Positions 1 through 8,149 of a stretch of 64,000 nt of DNA are shown here, piece after piece. Source of the DNA: Amycolatopsis sp. cg9. Lineage in GTDB: Bacteria > Actinomycetota > Actinomycetes > Mycobacteriales > Pseudonocardiaceae. The notes under the pieces are model-generated. The model made no database searches. It was not told the DNA's origin and saw only the letters and a program-made list of their open reading frames with translations. Numbering within the stretch: the first letter of the stretch is position 1; each line of letters opens with the position of its first letter. The translations under genes and the position numbers were made by a program. The stretch is from NCBI RefSeq assembly GCF_041346945.1, contig NZ_CP166850.1, positions 3,162,001 through 3,226,000 on the forward strand. Direction: 5' to 3'.

Positions 1-2
1 AC

Positions 3-791
3 CTCTCGCGCTTCGACCGCGGGCAGGACCTGCTCTACCGCGGGGTGTGCGCGCTCGAGCGCGCCACCTACCGCGCCGCCGACGTCGTCATCTCGACGAA
101 CGAGAGCTACAAGCAGGTCGCCCGGATCCGCGGTGGCAAGCGGCCCGAGGACGTCTTCGTGGTGCGCAGCGCCCCGGTCGTCGAGCGGTTCCACGAGGTC
201 CCGGCCGAACCCGAGCTGAAGAAGGGCAAGCCCTTCATGCTCGCTTACCTCGGCGTGATGGGCCCGCAGGACGGCGTCGACTACGCCTTGCGCGCGCTCG
301 CGAAGCTGCGCGACGAGGTCGGCCGCACCGACTGGCACGCGGTGTTCGTCGGCTCCGGCGACGCCTTCGACGACATGGTCGCGCTCTCGGCGAAGCTCGG
401 GCTGGCCAACCAGGTCGAGTTCACCGGCCGGATCTCCGACGAGGACCTGGTCCGCTACCTCTCGACTGCCGACGTCTGCCTGTCGCCGGACCCGCTCAAC
501 CCGCTCAACGACGTCTCCACGATGAACAAGGTCATGGAGTACATGGCGATGAGCAAGCCGATCGTCTCGTTCGAGCTGCGCGAAGCGCGCGTCTCGGCCG
601 GCGACGCGGCGGTCTACGCCCCGGCCAACGACGAGTCGGCGTTCGCGAAGCTCGTCTCCCAGCTGCTCGACGACCCCGAAGAGCGGGTCCGGATGGGCAA
701 GCTCGGGCAGGCCAGGGTCGCCGGCGCCCTCTCGTGGGAGAACTCGGCGAAGAACCTGCTCGCCGCGTATGAGCACGCCGTGAAGTCCTGA
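3..791 (+). CDS. GT4-family glycosyltransferase (5' truncated by window)
   Basis: The reading frame is open to the left edge of the window, so the true start lies upstream. An internal GTG at 45 should not be taken as the start. The visible 262 residues are the C-terminal half of a GT-B, family 4 glycosyltransferase. A nucleotide-sugar-binding Rossmann fold begins near the segment FMLAYLGVMGPQDGVDYALRA (positions 234-296), followed by FVGSGD, VEFTGRISDEDL and the loop NKVMEYMAMSKPIV, where the Glu of MEYMA sits in the conserved E-x7-E-type region. It resembles WbuB-like enzymes that add a sugar to a lipid-linked polysaccharide on the cytoplasmic membrane. It is the first visible gene of the rightward exopolysaccharide block, and a 109-bp gap separates it from the co-polymerase genes. 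The donor and acceptor sugars cannot be read from the sequence. Confidence 0.85.
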   Translation, partial: LSRFDRGQDLLYRGVCALERATYRAADVVISTNESYKQVARIRGGKRPEDVFVVRSAPVVERFHEVPAEPELKKGKPFMLAYLGVMGPQDGVDYALRALAKLRDEVGRTDWHAVFVGSGDAFDDMVALSAKLGLANQVEFTGRISDEDLVRYLSTADVCLSPDPLNPLNDVSTMNKVMEYMAMSKPIVSFELREARVSAGDAAVYAPANDESAFAKLVSQLLDDPEERVRMGKLGQARVAGALSWENSAKNLLAAYEHAVKS

Positions 792-900
792 TCGCCGTTA
801 GGTCAAGAACTCACCAGACCTGTAACCAATGCTCCCGGTCCGACGACGGTTCGGGTAACCGGCCGATCCACTGACCCCGTTCGGCGTACCCGTCTCAGGA

Positions 901-2262
901 ATGGAGATACCGCCGTTGACTGAAGACACGGTGCGCCTGGCCCTGATCGGGCAGGTCGTCCGGCGACGATGGCGGCTGCTGGTCGCCCTCGCCGTCCTGG
1001 GCGCGGCCGTCGGCGCCGCGGCGTCGTTCCTGCTCTCGCCGGGCTACCAGACGTCGTCGAGCGTGCTGCTGCAAGGACCGCGGCAGGCCGACGAGCTGCT
1101 GACCCAGGCCGAGGTCGCGACCAGCTCGGTCGTCCTCGACCGCGCCGCCGCGCAGCTGGCCTGGCACCCCTCCGGCGCCGACCTGAAGAAGCAGGTCAAG
1201 ACGTCGGTGGCGAACGGCAACGTCGTGACGATCACCGTCTCGGCCGACACCGCCGAGCACGCCCAGCAGCTCGCCGACCAGGTCGCGCAGCAGTTCGTCA
1301 AGTACTCCGGGCAGCTGGCGAGCAACTCCGCCGACGCCTCGGTCCAGCTGGCCCAGGAACAGCGCGAGACGCTGCGCAACCAGGTCAAGCTGACCACCGA
1401 GAAGATCAGTGACATCGCCAAGAACGTCGGCGGGGACCTCACCGTCGAAAGCGTCCAGGTCCGCACCCAGCTCGAAGGGCTGCGGACGTCGCTGGAGCAG
1501 GCCATCAACGACCTGAACCAGGCCGACCTCGCCACCGGTGTCGGCAACACCGTCGTGATGGGCAGCGCCGAACGCCCGGACGGGGCGGCCGCGCCGACGC
1601 TGACGCAGCTCGCCGTCGGCGGCGCGGTGCTGTTCTTCCTCGCCGGCGTGTTCGGCCACCTGTTCACCGCCCGCGCCGACCGGCGGCTGCGCGGCGAACC
1701 GCAGATCGCGTCCGCGCTCGGCGCGCCGATCCTCGCCGGCGTCGACGTCACGACACCGCAGGGCGACCAGCTGCCGGCGACCGGCTTCGCCGGCAAAGTG
1801 CGGCGGCTGCTCGGCGGCGACCGGCCGTGGGTGCTGCCGCCGGTGGCGACCTCGGCCGACGAGGTCAACCGGGACATCCGCTACCGGCGGGTGCTGGCCC
1901 GGCTGTCCACCGGCCCCGCCGACGTCCTGCTCCTGGTCGGCGACGACGACGAGACCGGTCGCCTGGCCGCCGAGCAGCTCGCCGGGCTGGCCGACCGGCT
2001 GTCCGTGCCGCTGCGCGTCTTCGAGTACTCGGCCGAGCGGCCGACCGTGCCGGACGCCGGTCCCGACTCCGGCGTCCTGGTGGTCCTCGGCGCCGGCACC
2101 CGCACCGCGTGGGAGCTCGTCCGGCTCGCCGAGGCCTGCGCCGACGCCGGCCAGGAGATCGTCGGAGCCGTCCTCACCCACCCCGTCCGACCGGCCGAGC
2201 CGGCGAAGAAACCCGAACCCGCGGCGGAAGCCCCCGAGAAAGCCCTGGCAGGTTCGGCGTGA
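901..2262 (+). CDS. Wzz-like polysaccharide co-polymerase with degenerate BY-kinase-like tail
   Basis: This is a membrane chain-length/co-polymerase-type protein of up to 453 aa. An N-terminal membrane segment follows the basic VVRRRWR, then comes an extracytoplasmic region with a Gln-rich helical part (about residues 140-200), a second membrane segment (about 235-260), and a cytoplasmic tail. The tail has the layout of a Wzc/CapB tyrosine-kinase domain (DVLLLVGDDDE, later GVLVVLGAGTRTAWELV and EIVGAVLTH) but shows no Walker A glycine-rich P-loop, so kinase activity is unlikely. The start is uncertain: ATG 901 has no clear ribosome site, whereas TTG 916 lies 8 nt after GGAG. It overlaps the next gene by 4 bp (GTGA), and the two probably act together in chain-length control. 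Confidence 0.8.
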   Translation: MEIPPLTEDTVRLALIGQVVRRRWRLLVALAVLGAAVGAAASFLLSPGYQTSSSVLLQGPRQADELLTQAEVATSSVVLDRAAAQLAWHPSGADLKKQVKTSVANGNVVTITVSADTAEHAQQLADQVAQQFVKYSGQLASNSADASVQLAQEQRETLRNQVKLTTEKISDIAKNVGGDLTVESVQVRTQLEGLRTSLEQAINDLNQADLATGVGNTVVMGSAERPDGAAAPTLTQLAVGGAVLFFLAGVFGHLFTARADRRLRGEPQIASALGAPILAGVDVTTPQGDQLPATGFAGKVRRLLGGDRPWVLPPVATSADEVNRDIRYRRVLARLSTGPADVLLLVGDDDETGRLAAEQLAGLADRLSVPLRVFEYSAERPTVPDAGPDSGVLVVLGAGTRTAWELVRLAEACADAGQEIVGAVLTHPVRPAEPAKKPEPAAEAPEKALAGSA

Positions 2263-4031
2263 CGACTCCCTCCGAAACCCCGGCCGCGCCGCTGGTCGAC
2301 CTCCAGCGCCTCTTCGTCGCGATCCGCCGCCGCAAGCGCTTCTGGCTCGCCACCGCACTGCTCGGGCTGGTCGCCGGCGCGGCGGTCGGGATCGTGCTGC
2401 CGGCCCCGCCGACCGCGGTCGCCAAGGTGATCGTCGTCCACCAGGACGACTCGCCGACCGACAGCGGCACGCTCATGCGCACCGACGTCGCCGTGCTGCA
2501 GACCACGCAGATCGCCGAAGGCGCGCTGAAGAAGCTCAACAGCACCGAAGCGCCCGAAGAGTTCATGAAGAACTACGCGGGCCTGGGCGTGACGAACAAC
2601 GTCCTGCAGATCACCGTCAAGGCCAAGAGCAACGAAGAGGCCGTGGCGCAGGCACAGGCGCTGGCCGACACGTTCATCGCCGACCACGTCCAGCGCAGCC
2701 AGGCCGCGGCGGCCGCGCAGTCCAAGGCCATCCTCGACCAGCGCAAGAACGCCCAGGACGAGCTGGCCAAGGTCGACCAGCAGATCGCCGACGAGACCGG
2801 CAAGGGCCGCAACGCCAACGCCAGCACCCTGGAAGGCATGTACGGCCGCCGGGCCGCGCTCGCCTCGCAGGTCTCCGACTTCGACTCCCGCGCCCAGCAG
2901 GCCGGCATCGGCAGCCCGCAGGTCGCCGCGGGTACGCAGATCGTCGACGCGCCCCGCGCGCTCCCGAAGGCGTTCCTCAAGACCACCGCGACCAACTCCG
3001 GCATCGGGTTCGCGCTCGGCCTCGCCCTCGGGCTGGCGCTCGTCGCGGTCGGCGCGGTGTCGCGCGACCGGCCGGTGCTGCGCCGCGAAATCTCCGCGCA
3101 CCTCGGCGCGTCCGTGCTCGCCCAGCTGCCGTCCAAGCGCCGGGGCCTGGCCAGGGTGTGGAAGCGCTCGCGGGTGGTGTCCGAACGCGAGCGCGTCGCC
3201 ACGACGCTGGCCCGCGTGATCAAGAAGGACCCGCGCGGGGTGTCGGTCCTCGAACTCGGCGCGCCGAAGATCGCCGCCGCGCTCGCCCTCGACATCGCCG
3301 GGCAGCTGGCGGACGGCGGCCGCGCGAGCGTCGTGGACGACCTGCCCGGCGAGGACGTCCGCAAGCTGGCGGCGGAGACCAAGTCCGACGTCCCGGTGGT
3401 CGGCGCCGCGGAAGCGGACGGCGAACCGGGCGAGCGCCGCATCGGCGTCGGCACGGTCGCGCCCGGCACGGCGTGGACCGACCTGGAGCACCTCGGCAAG
3501 GAGACCGTGCTGGTCGTCAAGGCCGGGCACGCCAACACGCTCTGGCTGCACACCGTCGCGCGGCAGCTCGCCGACCAGCGCATCCCGATCATCGGCGTGG
3601 TGCTGGTCGACCCGGACCCGCGGGACAAGTCCGACGGCACCCTGTGGGACGGCCTGCACACGGCGTTGCGCGGCCGCGCCGGACAGGCGCCGGCCGCCCC
3701 GCCGGTCGTGGCGGAACAGGAAGAACGCCTGGACGAGCTGGCCGCCCGGATCGCCGAGCGCGTCGCCAAGGCCGAGCCGCCGACGCGCCGGTTCGCGCCG
3801 GTCCGGCCGGTGCTGCCGCCGGCGCTAGCCACGCCCAAACCGCCGGCGGCACCGCTGCCGGCCCCCGGCTCCGTCAGCGTCCCGGACCACCTGGACGCCC
3901 CGACGAAGAAGTTCGCCCCGGTCAAGCCCCCGAAGCGGCCGACGCCGTTCAAGCGCGACCACGGCGAGCCCGCCCACACGGGCGAACTGAACGCCGGACT
4001 CGAGCCAGAAAAGAGCGCGGAGGTCTCCTGA
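2259..4031 (+). CDS. Second Wzz-like co-polymerase with P-loop-less kinase-like domain and Pro-rich tail
   Basis: The protein has 590 aa from GTG 2259, which overlaps the previous stop; the frame is open further upstream but that part is antisense noise. Residues about 25-50 form a membrane helix after IRRRKRFW. A Wzz-type periplasmic domain with coiled-coil-like AAAAAQSKAILDQRKNAQDEL follows, then a second helix at about 245-265. The cytoplasmic part carries a Rossmann-like domain (VSVLELGAPKIAAALALDIA, later ETVLVVKAGHANTLWL and IIGVVLVDPDP) in the position of a BY-kinase. The Walker A lysine-containing loop is absent. The last about 110 residues are rich in Pro and Lys with repeated RFAPV/KFAPVK motifs. 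It is coupled to the preceding paralogue and lies 33 bp before the amidotransferase gene. The likely role is polysaccharide polymerisation or export control; the missing P-loop suggests a scaffolding function. Confidence 0.78.
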   Translation: MTTPSETPAAPLVDLQRLFVAIRRRKRFWLATALLGLVAGAAVGIVLPAPPTAVAKVIVVHQDDSPTDSGTLMRTDVAVLQTTQIAEGALKKLNSTEAPEEFMKNYAGLGVTNNVLQITVKAKSNEEAVAQAQALADTFIADHVQRSQAAAAAQSKAILDQRKNAQDELAKVDQQIADETGKGRNANASTLEGMYGRRAALASQVSDFDSRAQQAGIGSPQVAAGTQIVDAPRALPKAFLKTTATNSGIGFALGLALGLALVAVGAVSRDRPVLRREISAHLGASVLAQLPSKRRGLARVWKRSRVVSERERVATTLARVIKKDPRGVSVLELGAPKIAAALALDIAGQLADGGRASVVDDLPGEDVRKLAAETKSDVPVVGAAEADGEPGERRIGVGTVAPGTAWTDLEHLGKETVLVVKAGHANTLWLHTVARQLADQRIPIIGVVLVDPDPRDKSDGTLWDGLHTALRGRAGQAPAAPPVVAEQEERLDELAARIAERVAKAEPPTRRFAPVRPVLPPALATPKPPAAPLPAPGSVSVPDHLDAPTKKFAPVKPPKRPTPFKRDHGEPAHTGELNAGLEPEKSAEVS

Positions 4032-4064
4032 CCCGCGCCGCGACCGAAGGGGAGCCCACTCGAG

Positions 4065-5975
4065 ATGTGCGGCATCGCAGGCACCTACCTCTGGCCGGAC
4101 GGTGGGCCGCTGACCGACCGGCTGACCAAGACGCTGGCCCACCGCGGGCCGGACGGCTCCGGCCGCTACGAGCACCGCGCCGGCCCCGGGGAAGTCCACC
4201 TCGGCCACCGGCGGCTGTCGATCGTGGACCTGTCCGAGACCGGGGCCCAGCCGATGGTCCACGACGGTCTCGCGCTGAGCTACAACGGCGAGCTGTACAA
4301 CGCGCCCGAGCTGCGGGCCGAGCTGGAAGCCGCCGGCGTGCGCTTCCGCGGCACGTCGGACACCGAGGTGCTGCTGCAGGCGTGGCGGCGCTGGGGCACC
4401 GGCTGCCTGCCCAAGCTGCGCGGGATGTTCGCCTTCGCCATGTTCGAAGAGGGCACCGGCGAGCTGTTCCTGGTCCGCGACCAGCTGGGCATCAAGCCGC
4501 TGTTCTTCGTGCAGCGGGGCGGCGGGATCGCGTTCGCCTCGGAGCTCAAGGCCCTCGCCGGTGAGCTCGGCGGCTCGCTGCAGGTCGACAGCGGCGCGCT
4601 GATCGCGTCGCTGCTCTACTACTGGGTGCCGGACAGCCGCTGCGCCTACCAGGGCGCGGAGAAGCTGCAGCCGGGCACGTGGCTGCGCTGCCGCCCGGAC
4701 GGCCAGGTCGACCGCGGCCGGTTCTGGTCGCTGCGGGAGGTCGCCGAGGAGGGCGCCGCCTTCGACGGCGAGGTCGACCTGCATTCCGTCATCGCGGAAT
4801 CGACCGCCAAGCACCTGCTCTCCGACGTCCCGGTCGCGACGTTCCTTTCGGGCGGCCTGGACTCCAGCTACCTGACGGCGCTGGCCGCGCGTTCGCAGCC
4901 GGGCATTTCGGCCTACACCATCGGGTTCCGCGCCGAGGACGCCAAGTTCGAGGCGATGCCGGACGACCTCAAGTACGCCCGGATCGTGGCCGAGAAGTTC
5001 GGTGTCGACCTGCACGAGATCGAGATCGCGCCGCAGGTGCTCGACCTGCTGCCGAAGATGACCTACCACCTCGACGAGCCGATCGGCGACCCGGCGGCGA
5101 TCAACTCGTTCCTGATCTGCTCGGCCGCGCGCGAGGCCGGCGTCAAGGTGATGCTGTCCGGGATGGGCGCCGACGAGCTGTTCGCCGGCTACCGCAAGCA
5201 CCTCGCGAACCTGATCGCGCTGCGCTACCACAAGGTGCCGGGCGCGGTCCGGCGCCCGGTCGAGTCCATTGTGGACCGGCTGCCGGTGGCGTCGGCCAAG
5301 CGCGGGTACCGGTCGGTGCGGTTCGCCAAGCGGTTCCTGTCCTTCGCAGGGCTGCCCGAGGAGACGGCGTTCCGGCGCAGCTACACGATGTACGACCGCG
5401 CGGAGCTGCTGTCCCTGGTCAACCCGGACCTCGCGCCGGTCGTCGACGACGTCCTCACCGAGCACTCGGACACCTACCACGACCAGGCGCTCGACGACTT
5501 CGTCAACCGGATGTGCCTGGCCGACTCGCGATTGTTCCTGCCCGGGCTGAACCTGACCTACACCGACCGCTCGACGATGGCGGCGTCCACCGAAGTGCGC
5601 ACGCCGTTCGTCGACGTCGAGGTCGTGCGGGCGGCGTTCAAGATCCCGGGGAACAAGAAGATCGTCGGCCGCGCCGGCAAGGTCGCACTGAAGAACGCGG
5701 CGCTGAACATCCTGCCCAGCGAGATCGTGCACCGGCCGAAGGGCCTGTTCAGCGCACCGCTGCGGGCGTGGATGAGCCGCGACCTGGCGCCGCTCGTGCG
5801 CGAAGTCGTCAACGACGGCGTGCTCGTCTCGTCCGGGTTCCTGCAGCGGGAGGCGTTGCAGCGCATGGTCGCCGAGGACGCCGCCGGTCAGGAAGACCGC
5901 GGCAAGCACCTCTGGCACGTCTTGACCCTTGAGTACTGGTACCGGAACGCGATGTCTGGAGCGGGAGCGAAGTGA
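4065..5975 (+). CDS. asnB: Asparagine synthase (glutamine-hydrolysing)-like amidotransferase
   Basis: The 636-aa protein has the full AsnB architecture. An N-terminal class II glutamine amidotransferase starts at Cys2 (MCGIAG), the nucleophile exposed after Met removal. The C-terminal ATP-pyrophosphatase synthase domain carries the loop SGGLDSS at residues 262-268. Such enzymes transfer glutamine-derived ammonia to an adenylated carboxylate. Within polysaccharide loci, including exosortase-associated ones in Gram-negatives, AsnB-like proteins are thought to amidate a sugar carboxylate rather than make free asparagine; that role is inference here. The stop overlaps the GTG of the next gene by 4 bp, so it belongs to the same operon. 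It contains one copy of the GTCCATTGTGGAC motif, encoding S-I-V-D with the rare codon ATT. Confidence 0.9.
   Translation: MCGIAGTYLWPDGGPLTDRLTKTLAHRGPDGSGRYEHRAGPGEVHLGHRRLSIVDLSETGAQPMVHDGLALSYNGELYNAPELRAELEAAGVRFRGTSDTEVLLQAWRRWGTGCLPKLRGMFAFAMFEEGTGELFLVRDQLGIKPLFFVQRGGGIAFASELKALAGELGGSLQVDSGALIASLLYYWVPDSRCAYQGAEKLQPGTWLRCRPDGQVDRGRFWSLREVAEEGAAFDGEVDLHSVIAESTAKHLLSDVPVATFLSGGLDSSYLTALAARSQPGISAYTIGFRAEDAKFEAMPDDLKYARIVAEKFGVDLHEIEIAPQVLDLLPKMTYHLDEPIGDPAAINSFLICSAAREAGVKVMLSGMGADELFAGYRKHLANLIALRYHKVPGAVRRPVESIVDRLPVASAKRGYRSVRFAKRFLSFAGLPEETAFRRSYTMYDRAELLSLVNPDLAPVVDDVLTEHSDTYHDQALDDFVNRMCLADSRLFLPGLNLTYTDRSTMAASTEVRTPFVDVEVVRAAFKIPGNKKIVGRAGKVALKNAALNILPSEIVHRPKGLFSAPLRAWMSRDLAPLVREVVNDGVLVSSGFLQREALQRMVAEDAAGQEDRGKHLWHVLTLEYWYRNAMSGAGAK
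5264..5276 (+). repeat. 13-bp palindromic-arm motif GTCCATTGTGGAC, copy 1
   Basis: The arms GTCCA/TGGAC flank a TTG centre. This copy lies inside the asnB-like gene in frame TCC-ATT-GTG-GAC (S-I-V-D). It is one of four exact copies in the window; see the finding. Confidence 0.6.
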
Positions 5976-8149
5976 AGCAGGTAGTCCAGAACTACAAGAG
6001 CGGGGAACTGGCGCTCCTCGAGGTCCCCGAACCCGCCTGCAAGCCAGGCGGGGTGCTGGTGCGCACGGTGTACTCGCTGATCTCGACCGGCACCGAGATG
6101 ATGAAGGTGTCCGAGGCCAGCATGTCGCTGGTGGGCAAGGCGAAGGCCCGGCCGGACCAGGTCGCCAAGGTCATGCAGAGCGTCGCCACCAACGGGCTTT
6201 CGGCGACCTACCGCAAGGTGACGTCCAAACTGGACTCCTACACCCCGCTCGGCTACTCGCTCTGCGGCGTCGTCGAGCAGGTCGGCGACGGCATCACCGA
6301 CGTCAAGGTCGGCGACCTCGTCGCCTGCGCGGGCAACGAGCACGCCCTGCACGCCGAGCTGAACTGGGTGCCCAAGAACCTCTACTCGCCGGTGCCCGCC
6401 GGCGTCGACCCGCGGCACGCGGCGTTCGGCACCGTCGGGTCCATCGCCATGCAGGGCGTCCGCCGCGGCGAACCGCAGATCGGCGACGTCGCCCTGGTCA
6501 TCGGGCTCGGCCTGATCGGCCAGCTCGTCGTCCAGCTGCTGACGTCGTCCGGCGTGCGTGTCGTCGGCGTCGACCCCGACCCGGAGCGCTGCAAGCTCGC
6601 CGAGAGCCTCGGCGCGCTGACCTGCGCGCACCCGGCGTCCGGCATCGTCGACAACGCCGTGGCCGAGCTGACCCACGGCGCGGGCGTCGACCAGACGTAC
6701 CTCGCGGCCGGTGGCAACACGAACGACCCGGTGGAGCTGGCCGCGAAGCTGTCCCGCGACCGCGGCCGCGTGATCGACATCGGCAAGTGCAAGCTCGACC
6801 TGCCGTGGAACGCCTACTACGAGAAGGAACTGGACGTCCGGTTCTCCCGCTCGTACGGCCCGGGCCGCTACGACCCGTCGTACGAGCTCGAAGGCCGCGA
6901 CTACCCGATCGGCCAGGTCCGCTGGACCGAGCGCCGCAACCTCGAGTGCGTCCTCGACCTGATCGCGCGCGATCGCCTGGACGTCGAGCCGCTGATCACG
7001 CACGTCTCGGACTTCTCGTCGGCGGTCGAGACGTACAAGTCGCTGAACGAGGGCGAGCTGAAGGCCGTCGCGGTGCTGTTCCGCTACCAGGACGCGGTCG
7101 CCCGGACGGAGCCGGTCGTGACGTCGGCGCGCGTCGGCGTGGCTGCACGGACGGCCGCCGCGCTCCCCGCGGGACAGCCCGTGCGCCTCGGCTTCATCGG
7201 CGCGGGCAACTACGCGTCGTCGATGCTGCTGCCGCACCTGGTCGAGCGCTCGGACGTGCAGCTCAAGCACGTCGCGACGACGTCGGCGCTGTCCGGCGCC
7301 AACGCCCGCCGCAAGTTCGGCTTCGCCGAGGCGTCCACCGACATCGACAACGTCCTGGGCGACTCCTCGATCGACGCGGTCTTCGTGGTGACGCGGCACA
7401 GCTCGCACGCCGAGCTGACCCGCCAGGCGCTGCTGGCCGGCAAGACGGTGTTCGTCGAGAAGCCGCTGGCGCTTTCGGAGCCGGAGCTGCAGAAGGTGCT
7501 CGACGCGATCGAGGAGTCCGGCAACGACCGCCTCCAGGTCGGCTTCAACCGCCGGTTCGCCCCGCTCCTGAGCGAGGCCAGGGCCCAGTTCGGCCCCCGC
7601 GTCGGCCCGGCGACGGTCCGCTACCTGGTCAACGCAGGCCGCCTCGACCACGGCAGCTGGTACAACCAGACCGACACCGAGGGCTCCCGGTTCGCGGGCG
7701 AGGGAGGCCACTTCATCGACACGGTGAGCTGGCTGCTCGACGCCGACCCGGTGTCGGTGTACGCGACCGGAGACCTCCAGGTGACCCTCGGCTACGCCGA
7801 CGGCTCGACGGCGGTGATCACCTACGCCGAGACGGGCTCGTCGGGCTTCCCGAAGGAAACCCTGGACCTGACGGCCGACGGCAAGGTCCTGAAGTTCGAC
7901 GACTTCGTCCGCGCCTCGGTGTATTCGCGCAAGAAGTGGGCCAGCTCCCGCATCCCGAAGGGCCGCGACAAGGGCCAGGCCGCCGAGGTCGACGCCTTCC
8001 TGACGGCGGTCCGCACGGGCGCGCCGATGCCGATCTCGGTCGCCTCCCTCGCCGCGACGACGTTGGCCACGCTGGCCGCGCAGGCGAGCGTCGCGAACGC
8101 GGCCCCGGTGCGGATCGAGCTGCCGCAGAAGGCGGGTGCCCCGGCATGA
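5972..8149 (+). CDS. Bi-domain dehydrogenase: zinc alcohol-dehydrogenase-like plus Gfo/Idh/MocA oxidoreductase
   Basis: A 725-aa fusion of two NAD(P)-dependent oxidoreductases. Residues about 1-360 are a medium-chain dehydrogenase with a Rossmann motif VIGLGLIGQLVVQL, but the canonical catalytic Cys/His zinc ligands are not obvious. Residues about 405-700 are a Gfo/Idh/MocA oxidoreductase with the nucleotide motif RLGFIGAGNYASS and the EKP loop VFVEKPLAL typical of sugar dehydrogenases. This fusion next to an AsnB-like amidotransferase and a heparinase II/III-like protein is a recurrent trio in exopolysaccharide loci. The likely job is oxidation or epimerisation of an activated or polymer-linked sugar; the substrate is unknown. 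It is coupled on both sides: GTG 5972 overlaps the asnB stop and its own stop overlaps the next start. Confidence 0.88.
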   Translation: MKQVVQNYKSGELALLEVPEPACKPGGVLVRTVYSLISTGTEMMKVSEASMSLVGKAKARPDQVAKVMQSVATNGLSATYRKVTSKLDSYTPLGYSLCGVVEQVGDGITDVKVGDLVACAGNEHALHAELNWVPKNLYSPVPAGVDPRHAAFGTVGSIAMQGVRRGEPQIGDVALVIGLGLIGQLVVQLLTSSGVRVVGVDPDPERCKLAESLGALTCAHPASGIVDNAVAELTHGAGVDQTYLAAGGNTNDPVELAAKLSRDRGRVIDIGKCKLDLPWNAYYEKELDVRFSRSYGPGRYDPSYELEGRDYPIGQVRWTERRNLECVLDLIARDRLDVEPLITHVSDFSSAVETYKSLNEGELKAVAVLFRYQDAVARTEPVVTSARVGVAARTAAALPAGQPVRLGFIGAGNYASSMLLPHLVERSDVQLKHVATTSALSGANARRKFGFAEASTDIDNVLGDSSIDAVFVVTRHSSHAELTRQALLAGKTVFVEKPLALSEPELQKVLDAIEESGNDRLQVGFNRRFAPLLSEARAQFGPRVGPATVRYLVNAGRLDHGSWYNQTDTEGSRFAGEGGHFIDTVSWLLDADPVSVYATGDLQVTLGYADGSTAVITYAETGSSGFPKETLDLTADGKVLKFDDFVRASVYSRKKWASSRIPKGRDKGQAAEVDAFLTAVRTGAPMPISVASLAATTLATLAAQASVANAAPVRIELPQKAGAPA

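Noticed and set aside
812..835. Possible BldD box (TCACC) upstream of the first co-polymerase
   Set aside because: Only a half-site is present; the paired AGTGA at correct spacing is missing.
5929..8145. Long open frame upstream of the heparinase-like gene in the same frame
   Set aside because: Its translation is Arg/Gly/Pro-rich shadow of the bi-domain dehydrogenase; the true start is ATG 8146 overlapping that stop.
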